NCBI RefSeq assembly: GCF_001422445.1
Contig: NZ_LMNA01000030.1
Coordinates: 600,946 to 664,945, forward strand
DNA length: 64,000 bases
Source of the DNA: Pseudorhodoferax sp. Leaf274
Lineage (GTDB): Bacteria > Pseudomonadota > Gammaproteobacteria > Burkholderiales > Burkholderiaceae_C
Direction of reading: 5' to 3'
Shown piece after piece: positions 1 to 8,233 of this stretch. The position numbers and the translations under genes are program-made. Position 1 is the first letter of the stretch. Each line of letters opens with the position of its first letter. The notes under the pieces are model-generated. The model did no database searches and was not told where the DNA came from. It saw nothing but the letters and a program-made list of their open reading frames with translations.

Positions 1-337
1 CGGCGATCACGATGTCGCTGTCGCCCCAGGCCACGGCCTGGGCGGCCAGCATCACGGCCTTCAGGCCCGAGCCGCAGACGGCGTTGATGGTCAGGCCGGG
101 GGTGGACTTGTCCAGACCGGACTTGACGACGGTCTGGCGCGCCGGGTTCTGGCCCGCGCCGGCGGCCAGCACCTGGCCCATGATGACTTCGCCGACCTGG
201 CCGGTCTCGAGCTTTGCGCGCGCGAGCAGTTCGCGCACGACGGTGGCGCCCAGCTCGGGCGCGGCGATCTTGGCCAGGCTGCCGCCGAACTTGCCGACGG
301 CGGTGCGGGTGGCTGCGACGATGACGATGTCTTCCAT
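1..337 (-). CDS. phaA: Acetyl-CoA acetyltransferase (beta-ketothiolase), N-terminal part, runs off the left edge
   Basis: Only the first 112 residues are present. They begin MEDIVIVAATRTAVGKFGG, the usual thiolase N-terminus, and include the nucleophilic cysteine in NAVCGSGLKA (Cys88), which accepts the acyl group. Thiolases of this type condense two acetyl-CoA to acetoacetyl-CoA, the first step of polyhydroxybutyrate synthesis. The gene lies 55 bp downstream of phaC on the same strand, so a phaC-phaA transcription unit is likely. That context supports a biosynthetic role, but a general catabolic thiolase (atoB-like) cannot be excluded from the fragment. Confidence 0.9.
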   Translation of the reverse strand, partial: MEDIVIVAATRTAVGKFGGSLAKIAAPELGATVVRELLARAKLETGQVGEVIMGQVLAAGAGQNPARQTVVKSGLDKSTPGLTINAVCGSGLKAVMLAAQAVAWGDSDIVIA

Positions 338-392
338 GTCTCTTCCTAACGATGCTTGGGGTTGCGGAAATCGGGGATGCGGTACCGCGGGA

Positions 393-2090
393 TCAGGCCT
401 TGGCCTTCACGTAGCGGCCCGGCGCAGGCTCGATGGCCTTGTATTGTGCGCGCCCATAGCCGCGCGGTGCGGCGACCTGGCGGCCGGCATGGCCGGCCAG
501 CCAGCCGGACCAGTCGGTCCACCAGCTGCCGGGATGCTCGGTGGCCGCGGCCAGCCAGTCCTGCACATCGGCGGGGAACCTGGTGTCGCTGCCGATCCAG
601 TGGCTGCGCTTCTTCTTGGCCGGTGGGTTGATCACGCCGGCGATGTGGCCCGAGGCACCCATCACGAAACGCTTCTTGCCCGGCAAGTGCTGCGTGGACG
701 CGTACGAGCCGCCGATGGGCACGATGTGGTCTTCGCGCGAGCCGTAGATGTAGACCGGCAGGTCGAGCTTCGAAAAGTCGATCTTCTCGCCGCAGACCGT
801 GGCCCGGCCGGGCTGCACCAGCAGGTTCTCGAGGTAGGTGTTGCGCAGGTACCAGGCGTAGAAGGGGCCGGGCAGGTTGGTGGAATCGCTGTTCCAGTAG
901 AGCAGGTCGAACGGCGGCGGCGTCTCGCCCTTGAGGTAGTTGCCCACCACGTAGTTCCACACCAGGTCGTTGGGCCGCAGGAAGCTGAAGGTGGAGGCCA
1001 GGTCGCCGCCGGGCAAGAGGCCGCCCTTGCCCATCTGCATCTCGCGGTACTTGACCATGTTCTCGTCGATGAACACGTCCAGGATGCCGGTGTCGGTGAA
1101 GTCCAGCAGCGTGGTCAGCAGCGTGAGTGCGGCGATGGGCTTCTCGCCGCGCGCGGCCAGCACGGCCGCGGCCGTGGTGAGGATGGTGCCGCCCACGCAG
1201 AAGCCCAGCGCGTTGATCTGCTTGGCGCCGGTGATGTCCTGCACCACGCCGATGGCGCGGATGGCGGCATCCTCGATGTAGTCGTCCCAGGTCTTCTGCG
1301 CGAGCGATTGGTCGGGGTTGCGCCAGCTCACGACGAAGGTGCGGTGGCCCTGCTCCACGGCATAGCGGATCAACGAGTTCTCGGGCTGCAGGTCGAGGAT
1401 GTAGAACTTGTTGATGCAGGGCGGCACCAGCAGGAAAGGCCGCTCGTAGACCTTGGCGGTGAGCGGCTTGTACTCGAGCAGCTGGAACAGTTCGTTCTCG
1501 AACACCACGGCGCCCTCGGTCGTGGCGACGTTGCGGCCGACCTCGAACTGGCTTTCGTCGGTCATCGACACATGGCCCTGCCGCAGGTCGTGCAGCAGGT
1601 TCTGCATGCCCTTGGCGATGCTCTCGCCCTTGGTCTTGAGCGCCAGCGCCTGGGCTTCGGCGTTGAGCGCGAGGAAGTTGCTGGGCGACGTGGCGGCCAT
1701 CCATTGCTCGACCGCGAAGCGCACGCGTGCGCGCATCTTCCCGTCGCCCTGCACGGCGTCGGCCAGGCCCATCAACGTGCGTGCGTTGAGCAGGTAGCTG
1801 GCCGCAGAGAAGGCCGCCACGGGGTTGCCGGACCAGGCCTCGCTGGCGAAACGCTTGTCTCGCTGCAGCGACTGCTGCATCTTCTGGCTCCACAGCGCGC
1901 CGACCTCGCCGAGGTATTGCTTCTGCAGTTCCTGCAGCTTGTCCGGCGCGAACGACAGCGCGGGCAAGGCCGCTGCGCCAGGTACACCGGTCGGCGCGCC
2001 GCCGCCTTGCTGCATGGCCTTGGCCAGCATGTCGCCCATAAGGCTCTGGAATTGCTGGGCGGCCTGCGCCCAGTCTGCCTGAGAATGCAT
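393..2090 (-). CDS. phaC: Class I poly(3-hydroxyalkanoate) synthase PhaC
   Basis: A 565-residue protein that polymerises (R)-3-hydroxyacyl-CoA into PHA at the granule surface. The lipase-like box is GFCVGG with the catalytic cysteine at about residue 298. The other two triad members are visible in GSREDHIVP (Asp) and GASGHIAGV (His). Length and the N-terminal PhaC_N-like region fit class I synthases such as that of Cupriavidus. I chose the ATG at 2090 because AGGAGA lies 8 bases upstream; an in-frame ATG 33 bases earlier lacks this. The downstream neighbour is a thiolase; the matching reductase phaB is at 46.4-47.1 kb. Confidence 0.96.
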   Translation of the reverse strand: MHSQADWAQAAQQFQSLMGDMLAKAMQQGGGAPTGVPGAAALPALSFAPDKLQELQKQYLGEVGALWSQKMQQSLQRDKRFASEAWSGNPVAAFSAASYLLNARTLMGLADAVQGDGKMRARVRFAVEQWMAATSPSNFLALNAEAQALALKTKGESIAKGMQNLLHDLRQGHVSMTDESQFEVGRNVATTEGAVVFENELFQLLEYKPLTAKVYERPFLLVPPCINKFYILDLQPENSLIRYAVEQGHRTFVVSWRNPDQSLAQKTWDDYIEDAAIRAIGVVQDITGAKQINALGFCVGGTILTTAAAVLAARGEKPIAALTLLTTLLDFTDTGILDVFIDENMVKYREMQMGKGGLLPGGDLASTFSFLRPNDLVWNYVVGNYLKGETPPPFDLLYWNSDSTNLPGPFYAWYLRNTYLENLLVQPGRATVCGEKIDFSKLDLPVYIYGSREDHIVPIGGSYASTQHLPGKKRFVMGASGHIAGVINPPAKKKRSHWIGSDTRFPADVQDWLAAATEHPGSWWTDWSGWLAGHAGRQVAAPRGYGRAQYKAIEPAPGRYVKAKA

Positions 2091-2183
2091 CGCGTCTCCT
2101 CGACCCTTTGAAAGCCCCAGCAAACCTGGGGTAAACCCTGATTACAACAGCACCCTGTGAGGTGCGGCAACTTCTTTTACGTT

Positions 2184-2507
2184 ATGTATCTGGTCGTGAT
2201 CGCCTGGGTGTATGTGGCGCTGATGATGGCAGTGGCCGAGGCCACCAGTACGCAGGGCACGCTGCTCGGCGCCCTGGTGACCTTTGTACTCTACGGGCTC
2301 CTGCCGGTGGCACTGGTGGTTTACCTGATGCTGGCGCCGGCGCGGCGCAAGTTGCTGCGCGCGCGCGAGGCGGCCGAGTTCGCTGCGCAGAACGACGCGC
2401 AGAAGGAAGCGCAGAACGACGCGCGAAGCGCGGCCTCAGCCGGCGAGCCAGATGCAGGCAGCCATGCGCCCGCTGACGCGGTCGCGCCGGTGCGAAAAGA
2501 ACCTTGA
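2184..2507 (+). CDS. Small conserved membrane protein, function unknown
   Basis: A 107-residue protein starting MYLVVIAWVYVALMM. It has two hydrophobic segments (about residues 2-20 and 28-50), then a basic stretch (RRKLLRARE) and a hydrophilic Ala/Asp/Gln-rich tail with an imperfect repeat around AQNDAQKEAQNDAR. The start at 2184 is preferred over an in-frame GTG at 2157 because hydrophobic sequence begins at once, although no good Shine-Dalgarno sequence is seen. It is divergent from phaC and its 3' end overlaps the convergent pgeF gene by 72 bases. Function is not recognised. Confidence 0.65.
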   Translation: MYLVVIAWVYVALMMAVAEATSTQGTLLGALVTFVLYGLLPVALVVYLMLAPARRKLLRAREAAEFAAQNDAQKEAQNDARSAASAGEPDAGSHAPADAVAPVRKEP

Positions 2508-3179
2508 AGGCGCACCGACGGTGCACCACCGTGCGCTGGAATCGTTGCCGTGGATGCCTTGCAGCCCCGACGCGGCCAGCCGCAGCCGCGCCAGTGCGGG
2601 CAGGTCGGCCAACCACTTGCCAGGGGCGTGTGGGCGAAAGCAGCCTGCCGCTGCGGCGGCTTGCCCCACGAACGCGGCCCTGACCTCTTCGCCGACCTCG
2701 AAGGCCGACGGGCCGATGCACGGCCCCAGCCAGGCCAGCCACTGCGCCTGCGGCACGGCCCGGTCCAGCGCGGCCATGGTGTTCTCCAGCACGCCTGCGG
2801 CCAGGCCACGCCAGCCGGCATGCGCCGCCGCGACGGCGCGGCCTTCGGTGTCGCAGAACAGCACGGGCAGGCAGTCGGCGACCATGATGGTGCAGGCCAC
2901 GCCGGGCTGCAGGCTCATGCAGGCGTCGGCCACCGGCACGGCGTGCGCGCAAGGCAGGCTCTCGACGGCCGTGCCGTGCACCTGCTGCATGAAGACCGGC
3001 GCAGCGCCCAACCGCGCGGACAGCAAGGCACGGTTGCGCTGAACGGCGGCGGCGTCGTCGCCCACATGGTCGCCCAGGTTGAGGCTGTCATACGGCGGGG
3101 CCGAGACGCCGCCCGCACGCAGGCTGTGCAGGGCCCGGACCCTGGCGGGCGCAGGCCAGTCGGGAACCAGCAGGTCCAT
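2436..3179 (-). CDS. pgeF: Multicopper polyphenol oxidase / laccase-domain protein (PgeF, YfiH family)
   Basis: A 247-residue member of the YfiH/LACC1 family. Conserved metal-site blocks are visible: VHGTAVE, ADCLPVLF, HAGWRGLAAG and WLGPCIGP. The family was first described as polyphenol oxidase; members act as purine nucleoside phosphorylase/adenosine deaminase or as a peptidoglycan-editing enzyme. The start at 3179 overlaps the stop of maiA by one base (TGATG), showing translational coupling on the minus strand. The 3' end overlaps the convergent small membrane protein gene. Confidence 0.88.
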   Translation of the reverse strand: MDLLVPDWPAPARVRALHSLRAGGVSAPPYDSLNLGDHVGDDAAAVQRNRALLSARLGAAPVFMQQVHGTAVESLPCAHAVPVADACMSLQPGVACTIMVADCLPVLFCDTEGRAVAAAHAGWRGLAAGVLENTMAALDRAVPQAQWLAWLGPCIGPSAFEVGEEVRAAFVGQAAAAAGCFRPHAPGKWLADLPALARLRLAASGLQGIHGNDSSARWCTVGAPSRFFSHRRDRVSGRMAACIWLAG

Positions 3180-3829
3180 CAGGCCTCGAAGTCCGGGCAG
3201 GCCGACGGCTGGGCGCGCTGCACGGCCGGCAGGGCCATCGCGGCCTCGTGGGCGGCCATGGTCAGCGGCAGGCCGGACAGCTCGACCGCGAAGCGCTGCG
3301 CGTTGAAGATCTGCGGCACGAGGCAGCAGTCGGCCAGCGTGGGGCTCTCGCCGAAGCAGAAGGTGGCAGCGCCGCGCGACGCGCGCAGCTGTGCCAGCTG
3401 GCGCTCGAATGCCTCCAGCCCGGCACGGCACCAGTGCCGGTACCAGGCGTTCTTGGCGGCGTCGTCCACCTGCAGCTCGTGCGAGAGGTACTTCAGCACG
3501 CGCAGGTTGTTGATGGGGTGGATCTCGCAGGCGATCGTCTGCGCCAGCGCACGCACCTGGGCGCGGGCCAGCGGCTCGGCCGGCAGCAGCGGCGGCTGCG
3601 GGTGCGTCTCCTCCAGGTATTCGATGATGGCCATGGACTGCGCCAGTGGCACACCATCGACCTCGAGCACCGGCACCAGCCGGTCGGCCGACAGGGCCGC
3701 GAAGGCGTCGCCACGCTGCTCACCCTTCACGAGGTGGATGGGCTGGTAGTCGTAGGCGATGCCCTTGATCGCCAACGCGATGCGCACGCGGTAGGAGGCC
3801 GAGGAGCGGAAGTAGCTGTAGAGCTTCAT
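3179..3829 (-). CDS. maiA: Zeta-class glutathione S-transferase / maleylacetoacetate (maleylpyruvate) isomerase
   Basis: A 216-residue protein beginning MKLYSYFRSSASYRVRIAL, the zeta-class GST signature in which the SSxSxRVR loop binds glutathione. The family performs glutathione-dependent cis-trans isomerisation of maleylacetoacetate (tyrosine pathway) or maleylpyruvate (gentisate pathway). A fumarylacetoacetate/fumarylpyruvate hydrolase-like gene 2.3 kb away would act on the product, though the two are on opposite strands. It lies between an MFS transporter gene and pgeF, and its stop overlaps the pgeF start. Which substrate is used cannot be told from sequence alone. Confidence 0.88.
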   Translation of the reverse strand: MKLYSYFRSSASYRVRIALAIKGIAYDYQPIHLVKGEQRGDAFAALSADRLVPVLEVDGVPLAQSMAIIEYLEETHPQPPLLPAEPLARAQVRALAQTIACEIHPINNLRVLKYLSHELQVDDAAKNAWYRHWCRAGLEAFERQLAQLRASRGAATFCFGESPTLADCCLVPQIFNAQRFAVELSGLPLTMAAHEAAMALPAVQRAQPSACPDFEA

Positions 3830-3870
3830 GGCGGCGGGGCAGGGATGGGACGGGCGATTATCGGGATGCC

Positions 3871-5106
3871 TCACGCCGCAGCGGCGAGCATCCGGGCCGA
3901 TTGCCGTGCACGCAGCCGGCCGAACGCCAGGCCCACCGCCAGCGTGCCGAGCGCGCCCACCGCCATCAGCGGCCGGGTGCCGTGTTCGCCGACCGACAGG
4001 CCGGCCAGCCACACGCCGATGGCCTGGCCCAGGAAGAAGCAGCACGCGAACGAAGACACGGCCGCGCCGCGCCGTTCGGGCGCCATCTGCGTGGCATTGG
4101 TCTGCAGCGTGTTGTGCAGCATGTAGAAGCCCAGGCCCGCGGCCAGGCAGCCCGGCACGGCCCACCACCAGGCCGGGGCCCAAGCTATGCCCAGCAAGGC
4201 CAGCGCGACGATGGCGCCGCCCCAGGCGCTCAGCCGCGTCTCGCCCATGCGCGCGACCAGCGGGCGGGCGCCGAACGCGAACAGGATGCCGCCACCGCCG
4301 AAGGCCATCAGCGTGGCGCCCGCCGCGGCCAGCGGCAGGTCGAACACCGCATGCAGGTGCACGGCGATGAAGGCGAAGGCACCGAAGATGCACGCCCCTT
4401 CGAGGAACACGGTGGCCAGCACCACGCGCGCCCAGGGCACCGACAGCACCTTGGCGAATTCGCCGGCCATGCGCCGCACGGGATGGCCGGCGGCGGGGGC
4501 GCCGCGCGGGCGCGGCACGCGCCGGCCGACGCGCTGCATGGTCAGCGCGATCAGCACGAACCACGCCGCCAGCCCCCAGAACGGCAGGCGCCAGCCCAGG
4601 TGGTCGGCCGCCAGGCCGCCGACGACCACGCCGCTGGACATGCCCAGGATCTGCCCGACCAAAAACCGCGCGAGCACAGGCTGGCGGTCGGCATAGGCCA
4701 CCATGTCGCCGATGAAGGCCATGGACAGCGGGATGATGGCGGCCGCCGCCACGCCGGCCACGAGCCGCGCACCGACCAGTGCAGCATGGCCAGGCGCCAA
4801 CGCACAGGCCGCCGATGCCAGCGCACAGGCCATGGCCGCCCAGCCGATGACGCGGAACTTGCCGAACCGGTCGCCCATGGGGCCGAACAGCAGTTGCGCC
4901 AAGCCATAGGCCATCGAGAACACGGTGACCACCTGCGCGGCCTGCGCCAGCGGGACGGAGAACTCCTGCGCCAGGCGCGGCAGCAGCGGATCGGTCAGGC
5001 GCATGGCGAAGGCGCTGCCGAACGCGGCCAGGCCCAAAGCGAGCAAGGCACCGTGCGGCAGGCCGCGCGGTGCCTCGGGTGCCTTGGTATCGGAAGAAGA
5101 AAGCAT
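3871..5106 (-). CDS. MFS transporter
   Basis: A 411-residue major facilitator with about 12 hydrophobic helices. A typical loop 2-3 motif, GPMGDRFGKFR, follows helix 2 near residue 80. A proton-coupled exporter of drugs or small metabolites is the usual assignment, but no substrate-specific motif is evident. It is 41 bp upstream of maiA on the same strand, so co-transcription with maiA and pgeF is possible. Confidence 0.85.
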   Translation of the reverse strand: MLSSSDTKAPEAPRGLPHGALLALGLAAFGSAFAMRLTDPLLPRLAQEFSVPLAQAAQVVTVFSMAYGLAQLLFGPMGDRFGKFRVIGWAAMACALASAACALAPGHAALVGARLVAGVAAAAIIPLSMAFIGDMVAYADRQPVLARFLVGQILGMSSGVVVGGLAADHLGWRLPFWGLAAWFVLIALTMQRVGRRVPRPRGAPAAGHPVRRMAGEFAKVLSVPWARVVLATVFLEGACIFGAFAFIAVHLHAVFDLPLAAAGATLMAFGGGGILFAFGARPLVARMGETRLSAWGGAIVALALLGIAWAPAWWWAVPGCLAAGLGFYMLHNTLQTNATQMAPERRGAAVSSFACCFFLGQAIGVWLAGLSVGEHGTRPLMAVGALGTLAVGLAFGRLRARQSARMLAAAA

Positions 5107-5182
5107 CCGCCGATGTTAGGCAAGCCGCCCCGCCCGCGCGCGGACGGGGTCAATCGGCGTCGAGGGCGCCGATGCCGGCGGC

Positions 5183-5857
5183 TCAGCCCTGGCGTTCCGC
5201 GAGGAAGATCTCGACGCGGCGGTTCTTGGCGCGGCCGGCATCGCTGCTGTTCTCGGCCACGGGTTCGTGCGAGCCGCGGCCGGCGGTGAGGATGCGGCGC
5301 GCGTCGACGCCACGCACGGCCAGATAGTCGCGCGCACTGTTGGCCCGCTGCAGGGACAGCGGGTCGTTGACCGCGTCAGAACCGGTCGAGTCCGTGTGGC
5401 CGATGATGCGCACCTCGGTGTTGGGCTGGTCGCGCAGCCCGCTGGCGAACTGGTCGAGGATGGGGCGCAGTGCCGGGCGGATGTCGGCCCGGCCTGTGTC
5501 GAACGAGATGTCGCTGGGGATGTCGAGCTTGAGCTGGTTGTCCGCCGTCTGCGTCACGGCGACGCCGGTGCCAGCCGTGGCCTGCTCCATCTCGGCCTTC
5601 TTCTTCTGCATGTGCGAGGACCAGATGTAGCCGCCCAGCGCGCCGACACCGGCACCGATGGCCGCCCCGCGGCCCTGGCCGACGAGGGCGCCGACACCGG
5701 CACCGACGCCAGCGCCGACAGCCGTGCCCTTTTGCGTCTCGCTCATGTTGGCGCAGCCGCCCAGGGCCAGTGCCAGCACGACGGCGGCGACGCCGGCGCG
5801 CGGCGCGATGCGGGAGGAGGAAGCGGAGAAGGAAGAAGAGGATCGGACCGAGGTCAT
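5183..5857 (-). CDS. OmpA-family lipoprotein with glycine-zipper domain
   Basis: A 224-residue outer-membrane lipoprotein. The signal peptide ends in a lipobox around LALGGCAN (Cys at about 35). A glycine-zipper segment follows (repeated GAGVGAGVGA / GAAIGAGVGALGG, about residues 48-78). The C-terminal OmpA domain (about 115-224) binds peptidoglycan: DISFDTGRADIRP, HTDSTGS, LSLQRANSARDYL and the terminal NRRVEIFL. ACAGGAG lies just upstream of the ATG at 5857, which fixes the start. It probably tethers the outer membrane to the wall (YiaD/Pal-like). Confidence 0.9.
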   Translation of the reverse strand: MTSVRSSSSFSASSSRIAPRAGVAAVVLALALGGCANMSETQKGTAVGAGVGAGVGALVGQGRGAAIGAGVGALGGYIWSSHMQKKKAEMEQATAGTGVAVTQTADNQLKLDIPSDISFDTGRADIRPALRPILDQFASGLRDQPNTEVRIIGHTDSTGSDAVNDPLSLQRANSARDYLAVRGVDARRILTAGRGSHEPVAENSSDAGRAKNRRVEIFLAERQG

Positions 5858-6007
5858 GGAAGACTCCTGTTGTTGTGGATCACGGTGGCATTGCACCCGA
5901 GCAACACCCACCCACCGATGACGATGTGCTACGGGTTGTACGCGCGTGATCGGCGGCAGGCCAGCCACCAGCGCGCCAGCCGCGTGTCGGACGGCGCCGC
6001 ATGCACT

Positions 6008-6029
6008 GGTGGGTGCATCGGTGGGTGCA
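6008..6029. repeat. Tandem GGTGGGTGCA direct repeat upstream of the FAH-family gene
   Basis: GGTGGGTGCA occurs at 6008-6017 and again at 6020-6029, separated by two bases. The segment CATCGGTGGGTG (6016-6027) is also an exact inverted copy of 5909-5920 at the other end of this intergenic region. It lies about 80-100 bp before the ATG at 6109. It could be an operator or chance; no regulator gene is adjacent. Confidence 0.4.
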
Positions 6030-6108
6030 GGGTGGACCGGCACATGGCACACTGCCCCGCGCACGGCCTGCAGCATGCGGGCCTCCGTTCCCAAGCAGAA
6101 AGGTTGCG

Positions 6109-6807
6109 ATGAGCTTCGTCTTCCCCCCCGCCCCCACCGTTGCCGTGCCTGTCGTCGGCCAGGCCGCCACCTTCCCCGTGCACCGCGTCTACTGCGTCGG
6201 CCGCAACTACGCCGAGCACGCGAAGGAGATGGGCTTCACCGGCCGCGAGCCGCCGTTCTTCTTCATGAAGCCGGCCGATGCGGTGGTGCCCGTGCCCGCG
6301 GGGCAGACCGGTGCCATCGCCTACCCCAGCCTGACCCGGGACCTGCACCACGAGATCGAACTCGTGGTGGCCATCGGAACGGGCGGCGCCAACATCCAGG
6401 CGGCCGATGCGCACAAGCACATCTACGGTTACGCCGTGGGCCTGGACATGACGCGCCGCGACCTGCAGGGCGAGATGAAGAAACAGGGCCGGCCCTGGTG
6501 CATCGGCAAGGGTTTCGAGCAGTCCGCGCCGATCGGCCCGATCACGCCGGTGGCGCAGGCCGGCGATGTCCAGAAGGCCGAGATCTTCCTGCAGGTCAAT
6601 GGCCAGGACCGCCAGCGCAGCGATGTCTCCAAGCTGATCTGGAACATCGCCGAGACCATCGAACACCTGTCGGCCGCGTGGACGCTGCAGCCCGGCGACC
6701 TGATCTACAGCGGCACGCCCGAAGGCGTGGCAGCCGTGGTGGCGGGCGACGTGCTGTCCGGCGGCGTCGCGGGGCTGGAGAGCCTGACAGTCAGGATTGC
6801 CGGCTGA
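6109..6807 (+). CDS. Fumarylacetoacetate hydrolase family protein (fumarylpyruvate hydrolase-like)
   Basis: A 232-residue single-domain FAH protein. Family motifs are CVGRNYAEHAKEM, FFFMKPADAVV, HHEIELVVAIG (metal-binding Glu pair), GYAVGLDMTRRDLQ and LIYSGTPEGV. The short form matches FAHD1/NagK-type enzymes that cleave fumarylpyruvate or act as acylpyruvase/oxaloacetate decarboxylase, rather than the long eukaryotic FAH. A zeta-class GST/isomerase gene 2.3 kb away could supply the substrate. The start at 6109 follows AAGCAGAAAGG. Confidence 0.85.
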   Translation: MSFVFPPAPTVAVPVVGQAATFPVHRVYCVGRNYAEHAKEMGFTGREPPFFFMKPADAVVPVPAGQTGAIAYPSLTRDLHHEIELVVAIGTGGANIQAADAHKHIYGYAVGLDMTRRDLQGEMKKQGRPWCIGKGFEQSAPIGPITPVAQAGDVQKAEIFLQVNGQDRQRSDVSKLIWNIAETIEHLSAAWTLQPGDLIYSGTPEGVAAVVAGDVLSGGVAGLESLTVRIAG

Positions 6808-6866
6808 TGCGCGGATGGACAGGCGGCGCAGAGCGCAGCCGCCCGTCCTGATTACACTGCCCCGCC

Positions 6867-7415
6867 ATGAGCTTTCGCCCCCCCATCAAGCACTGCCGCG
6901 CCTGCGGTACCGCCGTGGTCTACCGCGTGCCGGACGACGGCGACACCAAGGAGCGTGCGGTCTGCCCGGCCTGCGACACGATCCACTACGAGAACCCGCT
7001 GATCGTGGTCGGCACGGTGCCGGTGCTCGACGAGCGCGTGCTGCTGTGCAAGCGCAACATCGAGCCGCGCTGGGGCAAGTGGACGCTGCCGGCCGGCTTC
7101 ATGGAGCTGGGCGAGACCACGGCCCAGGGCGCGGCGCGCGAGACCGACGAAGAGGCTGGCGCGGCCTACGAGATGGGCGAGCTGTTCAGCCTCATCAATG
7201 TGGTGCGCGTGGGCCAGGTCCACATGTTCTACCGCGCCCAGTTGCTGCACGACCGCTTCGATCCCGGGCACGAGACCATCGAGGCCCGGCTGTTCCACGA
7301 GCACGAGATCCCGTGGGACGAGATCGCGTTCAAGACCGTGCGCGAGACGCTGCAGTGGTTCTTTGCCGACCGCAAGGCGGGCCGCTTCGGCCTGCACCAG
7401 CTGGACATCGCGTAG
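6867..7415 (+). CDS. Nudix hydrolase with N-terminal zinc ribbon
   Basis: A 182-residue protein. An N-terminal zinc ribbon is formed by CRAC (about residues 10-13) and CPAC (about 33-36). The Nudix box is complete: GFMELGETTAQGAARET followed by DEEAGA. The combination resembles NADH pyrophosphatase-like or YjhB-type Nudix proteins, which hydrolyse nucleoside diphosphate derivatives. The substrate cannot be assigned. It lies 59 bp downstream of the FAH-family gene on the same strand. Confidence 0.88.
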   Translation: MSFRPPIKHCRACGTAVVYRVPDDGDTKERAVCPACDTIHYENPLIVVGTVPVLDERVLLCKRNIEPRWGKWTLPAGFMELGETTAQGAARETDEEAGAAYEMGELFSLINVVRVGQVHMFYRAQLLHDRFDPGHETIEARLFHEHEIPWDEIAFKTVRETLQWFFADRKAGRFGLHQLDIA

Positions 7416-7518
7416 CGGCGCCTGCCGCCACGCGGCCGCGCTCAGCGATGCGCCGTTCGGCCGGCGCCCCGCGCCGCACAGCGAGAACGCGCTGGCTGAA
7501 GACCGCCCCGCGCGGCGC

Positions 7519-8232
7519 TCACTCGCCTAAATAGGCGGCCCGCACCTTGGGGTCGCTGAGCATGGTCTTGGCGTCGCCGTTCATCGTGATGATGCCGGAC
7601 TCCATCACGTAGGCGCGGTCGGCGATGGCCAGAGCGCGGCTGGCGTTCTGCTCGACCAGCATGATGGTCACGCCCTGCGCGTGCACGTCGCGCACCACCT
7701 CGAAGATCTTGTCGACCATGATCGGCGACAGGCCCATGGAGGGCTCGTCCAGCAGCAGCACCTTGGGCCGGCTCATGAGCGCGCGGCCCATCGCCAGCAT
7801 CTGCTGCTCGCCGCCGGACATGGTGCCGGCCAGCTGGTCCTTGCGCTCGCGCAGGCGCGGGAAGATGCTGAACATCTTCTCGATGTCCTTGGCGATCTCG
7901 GCCTTGTCGTTGCGCGTGTAGGCGCCCATCTGCAGGTTTTCCGTGATGGTCATGCGCGCGAACACGCCGCGGCCCTCCGGCACCATGGCCAGGCCTTGCT
8001 TGACGAGGTCCCACGCGCCCTGCCCGCGCACCAGCTTGCCCAGGTACTCGATCTGGCCGCCGCTGGCGGGCAAGGTGCCGGTGATGGCCTTCATGGTCGT
8101 GGTCTTGCCCGCGCCGTTGGAGCCGATCAACGAGACCAGTTCGCCCTGGCGCACCTCGAAATCGATGCCCTTGACGGCCTGGATGCCACCGTAGGCGACC
8201 TGCAGGCCCTGGACTTTCAACAAGACGGTCAT
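7519..8232 (-). CDS. livF: Branched-chain amino acid ABC transporter ATPase LivF
   Basis: A 237-residue ATPase with Walker A GSNGAGKTTT, signature MSGGEQQMLAMGRAL and Walker B LLLDEPSMGLSP. The Gly-rich SMGLSP and short length are typical of LivF rather than LivG. It is the last gene of livH-livM-livG-livF, separated from livG by one base. It energises uptake of branched-chain amino acids or similar acids. No strong terminator hairpin is evident in the 104 bp before the convergent Nudix gene. Confidence 0.93.
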   Translation of the reverse strand: MTVLLKVQGLQVAYGGIQAVKGIDFEVRQGELVSLIGSNGAGKTTTMKAITGTLPASGGQIEYLGKLVRGQGAWDLVKQGLAMVPEGRGVFARMTITENLQMGAYTRNDKAEIAKDIEKMFSIFPRLRERKDQLAGTMSGGEQQMLAMGRALMSRPKVLLLDEPSMGLSPIMVDKIFEVVRDVHAQGVTIMLVEQNASRALAIADRAYVMESGIITMNGDAKTMLSDPKVRAAYLGE

Positions 8233-8233
8233 C

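Noticed and set aside
12-2111. A 699-codon plus-strand frame opposite phaC and the thiolase
   Set aside because: No recognisable domain, and the minus strand carries complete PhaC and thiolase motifs.
2157-2183. GTG start giving a 116-residue version of the small membrane protein
   Set aside because: The added residues (MRCGNFFYV) are atypical ahead of the first membrane segment and have no ribosome-binding site; kept as a minor alternative.
7416-7518. A terminator between the Nudix gene and livF
   Set aside because: The region is G+C-rich with several weak pairings, but none has a clean stem plus T-tract.
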